Part shown: positions 11,579 to 24,545 of the stretch, piece after piece
How the letters are laid out: each line of letters begins with the position of its first letter
Position numbering within the stretch: the stretch's first letter is position 1
Source of the DNA: Globodera rostochiensis
Lineage: Eukaryota; Nematoda; Chromadorea; Rhabditida; Heteroderidae
NCBI GenBank assembly: GCA_018350325.1
Contig: JAEVLN010000047.1
Location: forward strand, 124,001-188,000
Length of the DNA: 64,000 bases
Direction of reading: 5' to 3'
Translations under genes and position numbers: made by a program
Notes under the pieces: generated by a model
The model's input: the letters and a program-made list of their open reading frames with translations, nothing else
What the model was told of the DNA's origin: nothing
Database searches by the model: none

Positions 11579-14500
11579 CTAATATTTAATTTTATAAAAT
11601 GTTTTAAATTAAAAAAAACTCTTAAGAATTCAAAAATAAAATAGCAAAATTATTTTAATACGCAGTATATTAAAGTAACAAAAATAATTTATAAATCAAG
11701 AAATGAGAAAAAATTTCATTCTTATATCAATTAGTCTAAAATCGTATTTATCGCGGACTCATAAAAATTAAGTATTTATAACTTCATTCTCACAAATCAG
11801 TCGAACATGCAATGCCATTCAGCTCAAATTTATGAACTTTAACAAAACATAAATGTTGGAAAGCACCAAAAAAATTAAGATTAGAGAATGGTTAAACATA
11901 AAATCAAAACAGAATCTCACCCAAATTTTACAATTAACGTAAAAAATTATAGTTAAATTTTTCCATATATTATAAAGATAGAATTTTCAATTAAAATAAA
12001 AATTAATATAAATAAAAAAGTTATTTTCATTAAAAATTTATTAAAAATAAAATAAATTTAAAAAATATTTAAACTGCTAATGTTAGATAAACGGAAAATT
12101 AAATTGCTTATTCAAATACCAGAAACAGAATATGAATGATGTTTAAAAAAGTTAACTAATATATTTCTAATGAAAATTAAAACAACTAAAAAATGTTAAA
12201 ATTAAATTTCTGCCAATACAAATGTAACAAAAAGAATATATTTACATCATTGCCAGCACGGGTCAGCTTCGGGGGGGGGCGTGATTACTACAGTGGAGAA
12301 AGTGCGCAAATTGCTTATTGATTTATTTAAGAAAAATGAGATGCGCTTTATTTTAAGCTTGTTTATCTCAATTTTCTAATACTTTTGATTCAAATTTTAG
12401 TTTATCATCATTTTTTTATATTATTTAAATTATTAAAGTTTTTAGTTTTATTATGCAATTGAATATCATTTGTGAATTAATTGATTTTTAACATATAAAA
12501 ATTGTTTTAAATTTGTATATTTTATTATGCATAAAACAAATATATGATTAATTTTGAAAGATGAAGTAACGCTATAACCAAAAACCCCTAAAAAAATATG
12601 TTTATATTTGGTCCTTATAAATACGCCTGAAGTGTTTTTTCGGGATTTTTATTAGAATGTTTTTCCGCTCTGCGACAAATTGCGCTTTCAAGATATTTTT
12701 ACTATATAGCATTGGATCATAATAACTTTCTTAATTTTATTAAAATATACTTTAATTTACAGTTTAAAAATTTAAAGAAAAAATACTATTTATTTTACTT
12801 TTTTAAAAAAAAATCTTTCGTCTTGAGAAGGTACATTTTAATATTTTATAACTAAAAGTTTGCTTATATTTAAATGCTCCGTAAAAATAATATATTTTTT
12901 AATAGTGAGCAATATTATTCAAGGCAATGGCTCGCAGTTTTTTATTGCCTGTTGGTTTCAAAAAACAAAATTGCATTCAAAATGAAAAATAATATTTGTT
13001 AAATTTTAGAGATTATTATTCTATAAATTCCTTTATAAATATTTTAGTAAATTTACTATATTAATTTTTTTGGTTAAATTTTAGAATTTTATTAGATTAT
13101 TAAATTTTAATAATAATATTTCCATTTAATACGTTATTTTAATAATTGTTTAAAAAGCAGATTTTTTTAATCTTCTGTTTGTATGGGGGACGCATATTAA
13201 TTAACTAACTTTATTATGAACTTCTTTGATGATGAAAAAAATGGACAGTTTTGCTTAAATGCAAAATATATAATATCAGAGTTACAATTTATAACTAATT
13301 ATTCACATCCGCGACGGTAGCGGTGTCGTTATAGAGGATGAATATTTATTAGCTTAATTTTGTATTTTGTTATAATTATTATTACAATAATTCAAAATCT
13401 AATTCTTCTATTAACTCTTTCTTTATATGCTGATTTGTAATTTTATTATTTTAGCAAATTTTTTTATATTAAAGATAACATATAGATTATTTGAATGCGA
13501 ATGTAGTAATATTTTTATGTTATGCCTAAGTTATTTGTTCAAATTTTTTTTAGAAAATCTTTTTGGTCTTTTATAATTATGAAAATTTTATTTTCATGTT
13601 GTTAGATAAAAATGTATAAATTAATATTAAGAGGTACAATTATCTAATTAATATTGTTTAGGGTATTTAATTATGTTAAAACTTTTATTTAATTCGCATT
13701 TAAGTTGTTGATTCTTTTATAAACATCAATCCAATTGAAAATTGATGAACAAATTGCGCCAGGACACAGGTTTCATTGGTTGTTTAGCATGGTAATTGAA
13801 GCAATTCCATATGCGCCAGAATTGGCGCAGGTCTTATTGATTTTTGCTTGCTAAATGGGAATTTTTTTTTGGAATAAATTCACTTTTTCAAAAATTTTTT
13901 CACAAGATTATTTTTTGTTGCATTAAAATTTATATTTTGATTTTATTTTTACAAATATTTAGAGTTATTACTAAAATATTTTTATAAATGTTTTCGAAAA
14001 TCTATTTGATTATTTATAGGCAATACTTTTTGCTTATTGTAGTTTTTTAATCCGGTTCCCGTCATCTACGAATTATTTGTTTAAGGTAGACTGGGCGTAG
14101 TTTTTATTTTTTGCATCCAGTATCTGTTTCAATTATTTGTTTTTGTTAATTGTTTAGAATATTGATCTTCATTTCATTTTTTGATCCATTTACGCCTTAA
14201 CTTTAACTAACTTTTCGCAAAAAAAAAACAACTTACTCGCGCCACGCTCCATTCCACTGGCTGAATCTATTTACCACTCTTCTTCAGTAATCTCTCTTTT
14301 ATTTAAAATTATATTATTGGCAATTTCTGTATTTATTAAATTTTCTTTAGTCTCAATGCCGAACGGCAATTATTTTTGTTTAGTTATATCTTTTTTAAAA
14401 TTTAAATAGTACTAACTTTTTGAGTTCATTCCCATAAAAATATAATTTTAATTTAATAATTTTTTTTTGGTAATTTGCACATTTCTGGATGTCATATCTT

Positions 14501-17371
14501 TGAAACTAATCCGCATAATAATATTGTAACTCAATTAATATTACAAGTTGAGCTGTAAGATCCCAGTATACCAGTTAAATTTTAGTTTAAAAATTTCATA
14601 TTTTTATTTGCCTCACTAAAAACCCATTTTACAAATTCGGTAACAGAAGATGCCTGCAATGTAATTTCTAAAATATATTGTCATTTTAAATATGAAGTTG
14701 CTCGATATAAATAAAATCGTTGTCGTTAATTTTAAATATAATTTAAGTGCTAAAATTAAATATGATTAAAAATGAAATTTATTTTTTTGACGTACATCGT
14801 AATCTTGTTACTAAAAATTAACAAAGTTTGCAAAAAAAATTTCAATATGAATTAGAATAATACAATCAGTTGAATAGAATTTTATTTATCTACAATTACA
14901 GCATGGGAAAATTAAACATTTATAAAAAAAAAAGATAAAAAAATGTTTGAGTATTTTACACAAAAAAAACGAAAAAAAATTAAACAAAAAGAAATATAAA
15001 AAAACATTTAAAAATATCGATCTTTGTGGGTGCTTTTTTGGGTATGAGCTTTGGTCTTAACGCGAAGATGCGTCTCAACGATGGTTAAGCAACGAACACG
15101 CGCCGCAAATTTGAGGCTCGGAGTCTGCAAAATCGTAATTTTTTCATTTGTCACAAAAATTAAGAGATTAAATTATTAATAAATCATATAACGTGAGCTT
15201 TTTAAGGAAATAAGAAAACGACAAAATATAATAACCTGAATATTCGAGGCATTGAATTATATACACCTAAAACACATTATATTTTAAAGGTTGTGGACTT
15301 CCTAGCTTTTTACATTTAAAAAAGTTTATTATCTTTAAAAACAACCTAGCTTTTTACATTTAAAAAGTTTATTATCTTTAAAATCATTAAGAACAATATT
15401 CTTTTTCATTTAATTTATATAATATTTGAAATGTTTTACATAAATACAATTCGTCATTATATGCATGCAAAAAACTCAATGAGTTGCATTTAAATATTTC
15501 ATAAGACAAAAAAAATGTAATATGGTATACTTATTAATTGTCAACTATTTAATTTAAAATTAAAATAAGCTTTAAAATGAGTTATTGCGAAACATAGCCA
15601 TCTCATAGATGAAGTATTCGGATTCATTTTGAATGGCGAACTCGCATGAGGCGCGAGTTAACAAATTTTATAAAAAAATAAAAAATCTTGTGTAAACAAA
15701 TATTATTTAAAAAATATCAAAAAATTTAAAAAAAAATCAAAAATAATAAACACGGACAAAATCCAAAAATATTTAATCCAAAAAATCGACTAAGACAAGA
15801 GTAATTTAAAAATAAAATGTAAAAAAATATTAATAAAATTTCATCACAAAATAATTAATGTCAATTTTAACAAAAAGTTTAAACTAAAATATTGGCTACC
15901 GTGCCTTAACAGCTCATTCAACATAACAGTTAATATATGCAATTAAGAAATAATTAATCCAAAAATACCAACAAAATTTTGAAACATATATTGCCTCAAA
16001 ATGAGTAAATACAATTCTAAATCTCTCATCAACTAAACTCACTAAATCAATTACCAATACGTTTTTTCCTAAAATAAAGTGTTTTGATATTAATAACAAA
16101 TCAGTAACAACAAAAAAAAAAGCAGAAAATAGCATTTTTATTTTCAAAAAACTTTAGATAAAATAAAAACATTTATTCTTAATAAATGAAAATCTTAATG
16201 AAAGCAAAGCACAATTTAAGGTGAAGAAACATTAAGTAAATTTTCAAAAACTAATTACTACAAGAAGGACACAACAAAAAAGATTAAACATCATTCATAT
16301 AAAAATAATTATCACGAAAATATTATCATTAACAATGCATAAAGTTTTAACAAATTTAATTGCTATTCTTAACGTTAAAGATCAAAAAAATAAAACAAAA
16401 AAATAAAGTTTTCCGAAAAATTAACGAGGATTTATTAAGTTTAATACGTTTTGTTGGGCAAAATTAACTATTTACGAAAGAAGGCCGAGAACCTTTAATA
16501 TTGTTTGTTATAATGAATGCGAATCAGGATATAAATTTTTTGGTTTTTCGATCCAATAGTCAATAAGGCCAAAACTAAACTTTTCTCAAGCCAATAAAAA
16601 AAATAAGACATTTCTTTTGAAATATAATAAAAAGAAAGCCAAAATAATATTAAATGCACATATTTAAATGCATTATTTTGTAACTACTTTTCTATTTTGT
16701 AAATTAATTTATAAATCATGTTTTCAGAGCAATAGAAAATAATAATCTTGTGGTGTCAGTCATAAAACTCTAACATCTCGAAGAAGCTACATCTTATAAT
16801 ATTTATAAAAATATTGATAATTAATGATTAAATAAATATTAAATACATATACTTTACAATTACAAGAAAAATTTAAATAACAATTAAACAAAAAATTTAT
16901 CTTTTATATACAACTTATAAAGTTATATGCAGTTCTCAAAAGATTGTGTCGAATCAAATAACAACGTCGAGTTTGCATCTATGATTAAAATTTAGAAGTC
17001 ATAATTAGAAAGTGATTTAAAATGTATTAATAAATCTAAATATTTCAATAAATAAATGTTATAAAGATGAAAGTTTAATTATAAAATATCAAATAACATC
17101 TTAACAAAATATGTTACTTATTTTCCGCGAAAAACGATATATTAAATCCAAATAAAAAAAGTCTAAAAAACTATAATAAAAATAAATATTCTAAAATCAC
17201 CAAATGAGGTAACAAAAATGATATAATTGGTTAAAATTATAATTTAACTAGATCTCTAACAACCCAAAAAAATATTCATACGTACTTAAATACTAAAATA
17301 GAAACAATGAACAAAAAATAACACTGTATAAAACCTTTTGCTTTTGGACCAAAGTCTCTTCCCACAATGTC

Positions 17372-18429
17372 AGCATTTCTAGTGCTGCACGAGAGTCTCG
17401 ATATCGAGTATCGACTCGAGAAAAGTCTCGAGTTTTTTGGATCTCGGGCTCGGGCTCGAGTCTCGCGTATTTAGTCTCGATTTTCGAGATGATTTTTTGC
17501 TAGCTAGCCAAATGATGTTTTTGAAATTTTTCATCTGCGAGCCCTGCTTATATGGTTTTTTTTTGTTGCAAATTTGGCACTTCAAAAGATTGGTGTGCCC
17601 CCATTTTTCAAAAAAAAAAGTACCGTGTTTTGAAAATTTTGGTTGAAATCTCTTAACAAATCGAGTCAAAAGTTCAAAATTTTCCCGGCGGCGCCTATCG
17701 GCACCGCCGACCCCCTGTGCTGCTGAAGGATCATAAAAGGTTAAGCGCCCGGCAGGAATCGAACCTGCAACCGCAGCAATCCGTGCTGTGCTCTAACCAA
17801 TTGAGCTACAGGCACCCTTTTAGCGGATCCTTCAGTGGGGTTCACAATCCTCACCTTCCCCACATGGGAAGGCGGCGTGACTGGCTGGGGATGCCGGTCA
17901 GGCACCAGTCCGCACTACTCCCCCCCCCCAAAGCAGAAGTAAAGCAGAATTCTCAAAAAAATTTGCATCTTGGGAAATTTCTTAATCAAAAAACGCGAAA
18001 AATACACCACATAAAAACAAAAATTTTCGGAAAAATCGCGTAGGAAAAATGCAGTAAAACGCTAAAACACGCCTAAAAATCGACTTTTTCCGGTACCCCC
18101 CCCCCCCCCCCTCAAAGCAAAATCCTAAATACGTGCCTAGGCACACCACCTTTACTTTTAAACCGATTATTTTTAGTCAAAATCAAGATAAAAATCATTA
18201 GATTTGGTCTAAAATTGACGTTATCTTAGCAAATTATGACATTTTTGAAGTAATTAAAAATTTTACAAAAAAAAGTCTCGATATCGAGTATCGACTCGAG
18301 AAAAGTCTCGGGTTTTTGGGTCTCTGGATTTTTTGGGTCTCGGGCTCGAGTCTCGAGGTAAAGTATCGGGCTCAGGCTCGAGTCTCGAGTATCGAGAAAT
18401 TTTGGGTCTCGTGCAGCACTAAGCATTTC
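17372..18429. mobile_element. hAT-type MITE, copy carried by unit 3
   Basis: Same element and same flanking AGCATTTC duplication as in unit 2; the element itself spans 17380-18421. It was copied by the segmental duplication rather than inserted independently, because flanks and duplication are identical. It differs mainly in a poly-C tract expanded to about 17 bases near 18097. Confidence 0.92.
17745..17815 (-). tRNA. tRNA-derived pseudogene / SINE head (unit 3 copy)
   Basis: Identical to the unit 2 copy, with the same A box, B box, shortened anticodon loop and flanking inverted arms. It was duplicated with the surrounding segment. Confidence 0.75.
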
Positions 18430-20724
18430 CGCGTTGGTACATCGACTACGTCAAACATTTTATTATTTCAAAGCATTAATGAATATTGCAAAAAATAAAA
18501 AATAAAGATTAATAAATGAATATTATTTCTAAACATTACATAACAAGAAAGAAGCCGATATTGATGAATTAACAGCAAATAATAATGCTAATATTAAAAG
18601 ATTATAAATAAATTTTGATAAATTTAACAAACGCTAAACATTAAATAAGCGATAGGTTAACAAAGGACCTCACGTTCACCCAGTCCGGCTTCTTCCATTT
18701 CCTTCGAAGAAGAATTCCCAAATATGGTCTTAAATCAAAATTTTTTTAACAAAATAGTTAATTATTGAATCAAACAAAAACAACTTCTTTGTTGTGATTT
18801 TGAAATTCCTAGCAACAAAGAGACTAAATAAACAAATACAATTTAAAAGTCAAATAAATCTTTCATTAATTTTTCAATTGTAAAAATAGTTAACATATTT
18901 TTAAATATAAATTTGAAAAGGAAATAATCAAATTAGTAAAGATTTTTTCAAGAAGCGTAAGCATCTTAGAGGTTTTTAACGTTTATGTGCACCGAACAAA
19001 CTTTAAATAAAATTAATTTTAAATGCTTTTATTAGATCACAGTTAGCATAATAAATATTAACAGTCGTGACAGTGAAGAACATGAGAAGTATTCCGGTGT
19101 AAACAAAAATAACTAAATTGTTTTCTGGCAATCGCAAATAAAAACAGTGAGATTTAATTATACACCACACATAGATAAATTGATACAAAAATGCAAATAT
19201 TTTTAGTAATAAAAATTTATAATTAAGCACAATCATGTGTCTGATGAGTCATGGAATCTATGGTGGCATTTTTGGTTGTCCGGCTCAACGCAAATGCGAA
19301 AATTTTTTATAGTTATTAATAATTAATTTGAAAGCTTCAGAAGAGGTAAACTAGTTTATTGTACCCTAAATTATAAAATTAAATCTTAAAACAAATTTTA
19401 AAAAATATTAAAAGCTTAAGATTCTTTAGCACATGAATACCCATTTTCTGCTGTACTCATGCGCCATGAAACCAAACACAATAAACGAAGCCTACGGCGG
19501 CGCACTATTAAATGATCACTTCGTTTTGTTTTCAGAAATATAATCATGCATTAACGAAAATTAGCAATTTAATTATACGTCTATTAAAATAATAAAATAG
19601 AATAATTGATTTTTTGTAAAAATGCATTTACTGTATTTATATAAAACTAAAAAATCAAATAAATTTTGGAAATGCCGCATATGGTTAAACTATTTTACAC
19701 CTTGCGTACAATTTCATCGGCTTCATCAGGGCTATGTCAAAACTGAATAAATGTCAAAATCAACGTATTTCATTCTTATATCAATTAGTCTAAAATCGTA
19801 TTTATCGCGGACTCATAAAAATTAAGTATTTATAACTTCATTCTCACAAATCAGTCGAACATGCAATGCCATTCAGCTCAAATTTATGAACTTTAACAAA
19901 ACATAAATGTTGGAAAGCACCAAAAAAATTAAGATTAGAGAATGGTTAAACATAAAATCAAAACAGAATCTCACCCAAATTTTACAATTAACGTAAAAAA
20001 TTATAGTTAAATTTTTCCATATATTATAAAGATAGAATTTTCAATTAAAATAAAAATTAATATAAATAAAAAAGTTATTTTCATTAAAAATTTATTAAAA
20101 ATAAAATAAATTTAAAAAATATTTAAACTGCTAATGTTAGATAAACGGAAAATTAAATTGCTTATTCAAATACCAGAAACAGAATATGAATGATGTTTAA
20201 AAAAGTTAACTAATATATTTCTAATGAAAATTAAAACAACTAAAAAATGTTAAAATTAAATTTCTGCCAATACAAATGTAACAAAAAGAATATATTTACA
20301 TCATTGCCAGCACGGGTCAGCTTCGGGGGGGGGGGCGTGATTACTACAGTGGAGAAAGTGCGCAAATTGCTTATTGATTTATTTAAGAAAAATGAGATGC
20401 GCTATCAATATTACAATTATAAAAAAGTTATTCGATAGAGTTATTATACAAAAAAATACCACTGTTAACCATAATGAATTTACAATTAAAAAAAGTGTTT
20501 TAAATAAAATAATAATTATAATAAAAATTAAATACCTTAACTAAAAAATGGTGTATAAATATAGTTTAAGATTGCCAAACATTTTGTTTTTTAAATGTTA
20601 ACAAAAAAGAGTGATTTATTGACTTTAAAATAATAATCCCCTTAAAATTTCCAATAGTAACCCAAAACATTAAACATCTTTCAAGATGTAGCCTAAATTT
20701 GAAAAATTGCATAGTGGTTTTTAC

Positions 20725-20826
20725 TGTCCGAGAGTGCTCTCCATTATTACAATTTTGCCATTTTTTAATCAAAATTATAAAAGGGAAAATGCCAATAATA
20801 ATTAAATTTTCAATAATCTCATGCAT
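20725..20826 (-). CDS. Candidate first exon, 34 codons with signal-anchor-like start
   Basis: On the minus strand ATG at 20826 begins a reading with a strongly hydrophobic stretch (residues 7-20, rich in I, F and L) followed by a hydrophilic part K-K-W-Q-N-C-N-N-G-E-H-S-R-T. A GTAAAA donor follows codon 34 exactly, in phase 0. The frame stays open for 86 codons if not spliced. A hydrophobic start followed at once by a donor matches the other first-exon candidates in the window. No downstream exon could be joined with confidence. Confidence 0.3.
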
Positions 20827-21957
20827 TAATACTTATTATTGCTAATTCTAGAAAAGGCGTAAAGCTCGAATAAGTAGAAGTATATATCCTAAACTGAACT
20901 TTTACGCTGGCATATCAGATAATGGATTTATATTTAAAGATATTAATTTCTGGCAAAAATACTGTTAAAATATGGAATTAAATAAAAATTGTACACCACA
21001 TTATCTTCTTTTTAAAAAGCCCTATCATATTCAATTATTTTTATTAACAATAGTCATTAATCTTGTTCTCTTTCTTGTAACTTTTTGTATTTTGTTTTTA
21101 TTAATAACCTGTAGATTGGCGAATTATTTAAAATTGTTTTTTAGATTCCAATAAAAATAACTTTTAGTTTTTTAATATATAATTATTTATCTAACCGTTT
21201 AATATTTTTATTTGGTAAATACTTAGAATATTCAATTGTTACTATTTTTTACCAATTCGCCCCGCCTTTTGCAATAACAGTTATAAAACGGGTTGATGAT
21301 GCCTTTTGAAAAAACCATCTTGCTGATTTGTCCAAATTCTCCACTCAGCATGACATTCGTCGGTCTAATGCATTTTAACCTGATTGTTCTAATTATTAAC
21401 AAGTACTTAGCGTATTTAGTTCAGAGCTTTTTAAGACTATTATATTATTTAAATTGTTTATATAAAAAAAGTTGATAAATTTTTGATTCTGCAGATTCTT
21501 TATTCAGTAGATAAGATGTTTGCCGACATTCTTTGATTCATTTTGTAGTCGTTTGTAATTTTGTTAATATAATTATAATCCGCCTTGATCTACCATCGCA
21601 TTTATACTGTTTAACACGACATTTTTTGAGTCGTCATTATTTGTTTATTTTTAAAGACCTGATATAGATGATATATTTGATTTAAATGATAATTGTTCTT
21701 TGCTTCTGCTTGTGGTTTTGTTGTTTATTGTTTTTTAAATATTTGTAATATTTTATTTACGAATTAATGTAATGATATATAAGCATTTGAATATCTATGA
21801 GAAATTTATTAAAAATTTAATTTATTAATCATGTTTGGCGTTTTTTTTGTTAATAATTTAAATCTAGATGTTTTCGTGATGCTCTTAAATTAGTTAATCC
21901 ATTTTTGATTTTGTTGGTAATTATTTGGATTCATATTTTTTAAAAACTTTTTTTAAT

Positions 21958-22089
21958 ATGGTTGACGTGCTTAGATGTCGTGAAGAGGATGTTATTTCTG
22001 TGTGTATGATGTGCAGAAAACCTAATTTGTTTAAAAGAGATAATTTAGTTGCATTTAAAAATATAGCAAAACATGCAATGTTAGATTAA
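21958..22089 (+). CDS. Small ORF, 43 codons, cysteine-containing
   Basis: ATG at 21958 to TAA at 22087-22089. The product is mixed and charged, with M-V-D-V-L-R-C-R-E-E-D-V near the start and a C-x-x-C (V-C-M-M-C-R-K) in the middle. Local GC is clearly above background. It may be a first exon: the next strong plus-strand exon signal is 22153-22190. No family is recognised. It occurs only in unit 3. Confidence 0.35.
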   Translation: MVDVLRCREEDVISVCMMCRKPNLFKRDNLVAFKNIAKHAMLD

Positions 22090-22152
22090 ATATAAATCAA
22101 AAATATTATAATACTGTCAAATCGGTTTGAACATTTTTAAATTCCTTCTTAG

Positions 22153-22190
22153 GAGAAGGCAAACTGAAAAAAGTTGAACTGGGAGTCAAA
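22153..22190 (+). CDS. Candidate 38-nt internal exon
   Basis: The acceptor TTCCTTCTTAG and the donor GTAATT bound 38 nt. Only one phase is open (two bases carried in, 12 codons, phase 0 out), reading E-G-K-L-K-K-V-E-L-G-V-K. The acceptor is one of the best pyrimidine-tract acceptors in the window. It lies 63 bp beyond the 43-codon ORF. Confidence 0.4.
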
Positions 22191-22864
22191 GTAATTAATT
22201 TGAGTCTACTTTCTTAAGAAAAAGTCAAAAGTTATTGAAATTTGCTTGATTATTTAATAAAATTAATTACGATTATAATACTAATCAGGTTTTGGGTTTT
22301 TATTCATTGGAAGCAACAAATTAATCCAATAATGATATAGTTCTTACAAATAGTAATTATGAAAAAATAATTCGTCATTAATCGTTATACTAAAAGATAC
22401 CACCGTAACCATAGTAAATTACGATTATAATAATAACACCACCTTAATTTTTTGATAATTGTGTTTGAAATTATATTTCAGTACCAGTTGATTTTTCTAA
22501 ATTTGCCATCCTTTTTATTGTTTGCAATTAGCACTTACATATTAAATATTATATTTTCGAGCATCTAAAAAGCACTCGTCATGTTTGTAGAAAAGTAAGC
22601 GATCCTGGACATGTTTCAGCTTCTTTGTGCCGATATAATAATATTATAAAAAGTGATTGGACAAATACGCAAAATATGGTCAAAAAAATTATGTTGATTA
22701 AAATGGAAATAAAAAATTATATTTAAAAATAAAACCTATTAACTGCCATTAAACCGAAGCGAATAATATAAAAAAAATTTAACCCGACAAAAAACAAAAG
22801 TAAAAAGCAGCAATATTTATCAACTTAACTAAATGTTATAAAAACCCATTTTTACCAGTCATAC

Positions 22865-22890
22865 ATTCGAGCAGACTAGTGCGTAACTCT
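22865..22890 (-). CDS. Candidate 26-nt exon
   Basis: On the minus strand the acceptor GTGTCCATTGCAG and the donor GTATGAC flank 26 nt. Both sites are strong. Two phases are open; neither reading is recognisable. A CA-repeat lies in the adjoining intron. Confidence 0.35.
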
Positions 22891-23453
22891 CTGCAATGGA
22901 CACACGCACACACGCACGCATATTCCAACAAAGTTTTTTTTTACAAATATTACATATTATGTATGAAAAAACTTGAAATACAATTAATTATTAGCTTAAT
23001 GTAAAAGCAAATCTATTTGATAAACCGAGAGATAATTAACAAATTAAATAAATTAAATCAATATGTTAAATAAATCAGTAAATATTTAAAAGCTCAAAAT
23101 TTTTAATTTAATCTTTAAATTTCAAGATATGATACTAAAATTATTAAGCAGATGTAAAAATGATTTATTAGAGAAAAATGCATTTGTATGGTCCCAATGG
23201 AAATACCCACAGCGCGATCGCTTTGTCAGCCGCTTGAAATTGCAAAAAACAATGGCAGAATTAATTAAAAAACTTATTTTTTTGAAAAAAGCAAGTAAAG
23301 AATGAATAGTTAATTATAAAAATCTAAAATTTAATTCAATATGCGCCCTAAATTTATGATTTTTAATTATTGAATAATAAAGTTAAGCTAAATAAAATAA
23401 TATTATTTATTGCAATTATCGAACCATTTATTGAAAACAGAGGTGGTTTAGGT

Positions 23454-23512
23454 TTAGCAGAATGTGCCAGGCTGCGAGAAAAGTTTGAGAAAATGGGACG
23501 ATCCAGGACGCG
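23454..23512 (-). CDS. Candidate terminal exon, minus strand
   Basis: This is the last of three minus-strand blocks that join in phase: 24159-24214 (56 nt, two bases in, phase 0 out, acceptor TTTGTTACAG, donor GTAATT), 23586-23607 (22 nt, acceptor CTTTCTTTGTCAG, donor GTAGAA, phase 0 to 1), and this block (acceptor GCGCATCAG, 18 codons, TAA at 23454-23456). The joined tail would be about 43 residues, beginning T-L-G-P-L-L-E-N-I-A and ending P-G-T-F-C. An alternative phase through the same sites is also open, so the frame is not certain. It occurs only in unit 3. Confidence 0.35.
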
Positions 23513-23585
23513 CTGATGCGCACGGGGCATAAAATTTAATTGTGTATTTTTAAAATATTATGAAAAATTATTAAATTTTTTCTAC

Positions 23586-23607
23586 CTGCATACCCCGGAA
23601 GTGAGTG
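23586..23607 (-). CDS. Candidate 22-nt microexon
   Basis: This is the middle member of the minus-strand chain. Its acceptor is a long pyrimidine tract ending TTTGTCAG. The donor GTAGAA follows TGCAG; a second possible donor GTATGC lies 8 nt earlier. In the chain frame it reads H-S-L-P-G-Y-A. Confidence 0.35.
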
Positions 23608-24158
23608 CTGACAAAGAAAGCATCAGAGGGTGTAATTGATAAGCTAAAAGTTTTAAGGAAATGAATAAATAGTCAAAAAATCTGAAAAAACAGTTGCTTA
23701 ATTTAAGATTATTTAAGTTAAAGTGAAAAAACACTAAGTATAAGGTTTTAAAACAAAGATCTTGTTAACACAAGATTAAGCGACGATTGACTTATGAAAA
23801 ACATTTTTAAATATTAAAATAATTGGCTAAGCTCTAGCCAAAAATAACATTTAAACAAATAATGAATAGGTATGCATAAAAAATGAAATTATTGATAAAT
23901 ATAAATATGCCAATAATACAAACCATAGGTTTATTTCCAATAAAAAATCTAATTTAAAATATTTCACTATTTTTAATAATTTGTTTTATCGTCTGATTTG
24001 AGCATTTTCACATAACTGATAAAAAATAAATTGCAAATATTTCGTTTTCAAATATTTAAAATGAATCACCATCAGTTTATGGACCGGAATGTATTAACTA
24101 ATCGTATTAGATTAATTTGCTATTCAAAAAATAACTTAAAATTAATACAAAAAATTAC

Positions 24159-24214
24159 TTCAAACCGCTTCAACTGCTGGAAGGCTATATTTTCCAATAG
24201 AGGCCCGAGTGTAT
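24159..24214 (-). CDS. Candidate 56-nt exon
   Basis: This is the first member of the minus-strand chain. The acceptor is GCATTTGTTACAG and the donor GTAATT. In one phase it reads T-L-G-P-L-L-E-N-I-A-F-Q-Q-L-K-R-F-E, a plausible amphipathic helix. A plus-strand ORF of 68 codons (24031-24237) overlaps it and is taken as a shadow. Confidence 0.35.
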
Positions 24215-24507
24215 CTGTAACAAATGCTGCACAGTAGGTGCAATCGGATTTATTTTGAATTGAACTTTTCATTAGTTATTTGCCATTCAAACATAATTAC
24301 ATGAATTTGGGTTTCATTTTCGTCCAAGGATTTTTTCTCGTTTCGGTTTCAAAAAAATATTTTTTTCGTTTTGTTGAATCAAAATTTTACGAAAAACCCG
24401 AAAAAATGTACACCCCAATGATTGGATTTTGATGGTACGCTCCCTTATAAAGTATCATTTATTTAGGTTTAGTTTTAATTTGAGTAATGCAAATTTGTTA
24501 AAGTTAC

Positions 24508-24545
24508 CGTTCGTTAAGGATTGTAACAACAAGAAAGCTTAACAT
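24508..24545 (-). CDS. Candidate first exon with signal-peptide start
   Basis: On the minus strand ATG at 24545 starts M-L-S-F-L-V-V-T-I-L-N-E and runs into a GTAACT donor with two bases left over (phase 2). The hydrophobic start resembles a short signal peptide. It lies about 290 bp upstream of the chain at 23454-24214, so it could be that gene's first exon, but the phases need an additional linking exon that was not identified with confidence. Confidence 0.35.

Larger units (their letters stand above)
10129..11712. other. Block present in unit 2, deleted in unit 3
   Basis: Unit 3 reads straight from the equivalent of 10128 to the equivalent of 11713. The block contains GC-richer islands at 10160-10260, 10345-10400, 10680-10790, 10935-11060, 11400-11460 and 11558-11578. 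No repeat flanks the deletion beyond a few bases, which fits end-joining rather than recombination between long repeats. Confidence 0.9.
3007..12638. repeat. Segmental tandem duplication, unit 2
   Basis: Second copy of the repeated segment, 9.6 kb. Its start (3007) and end (12638) are the points where the outer ends of the duplicated segment are joined, inside a short T run after GAAGTG. Relative to unit 3 it lacks a block of about 4.47 kb (unit 3 positions 20404-24873), with the junction near 12346. It keeps a 1.58-kb block (10129-11712) that unit 3 has lost. It contains one hAT MITE (7749-8783) and several GC-richer islands that may be exons. Copy number and junctions could in principle be distorted by assembly. 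Confidence 0.95.

Noticed and set aside
12250..12310. 42-nt minus-strand exon containing a G/C homopolymer (also near 20310)
   Set aside because: Splice sites look good, but the homopolymer is 9 bases in one unit and 11 in the other, and both lengths bring a stop into the expected frame; more likely a repeat tract.
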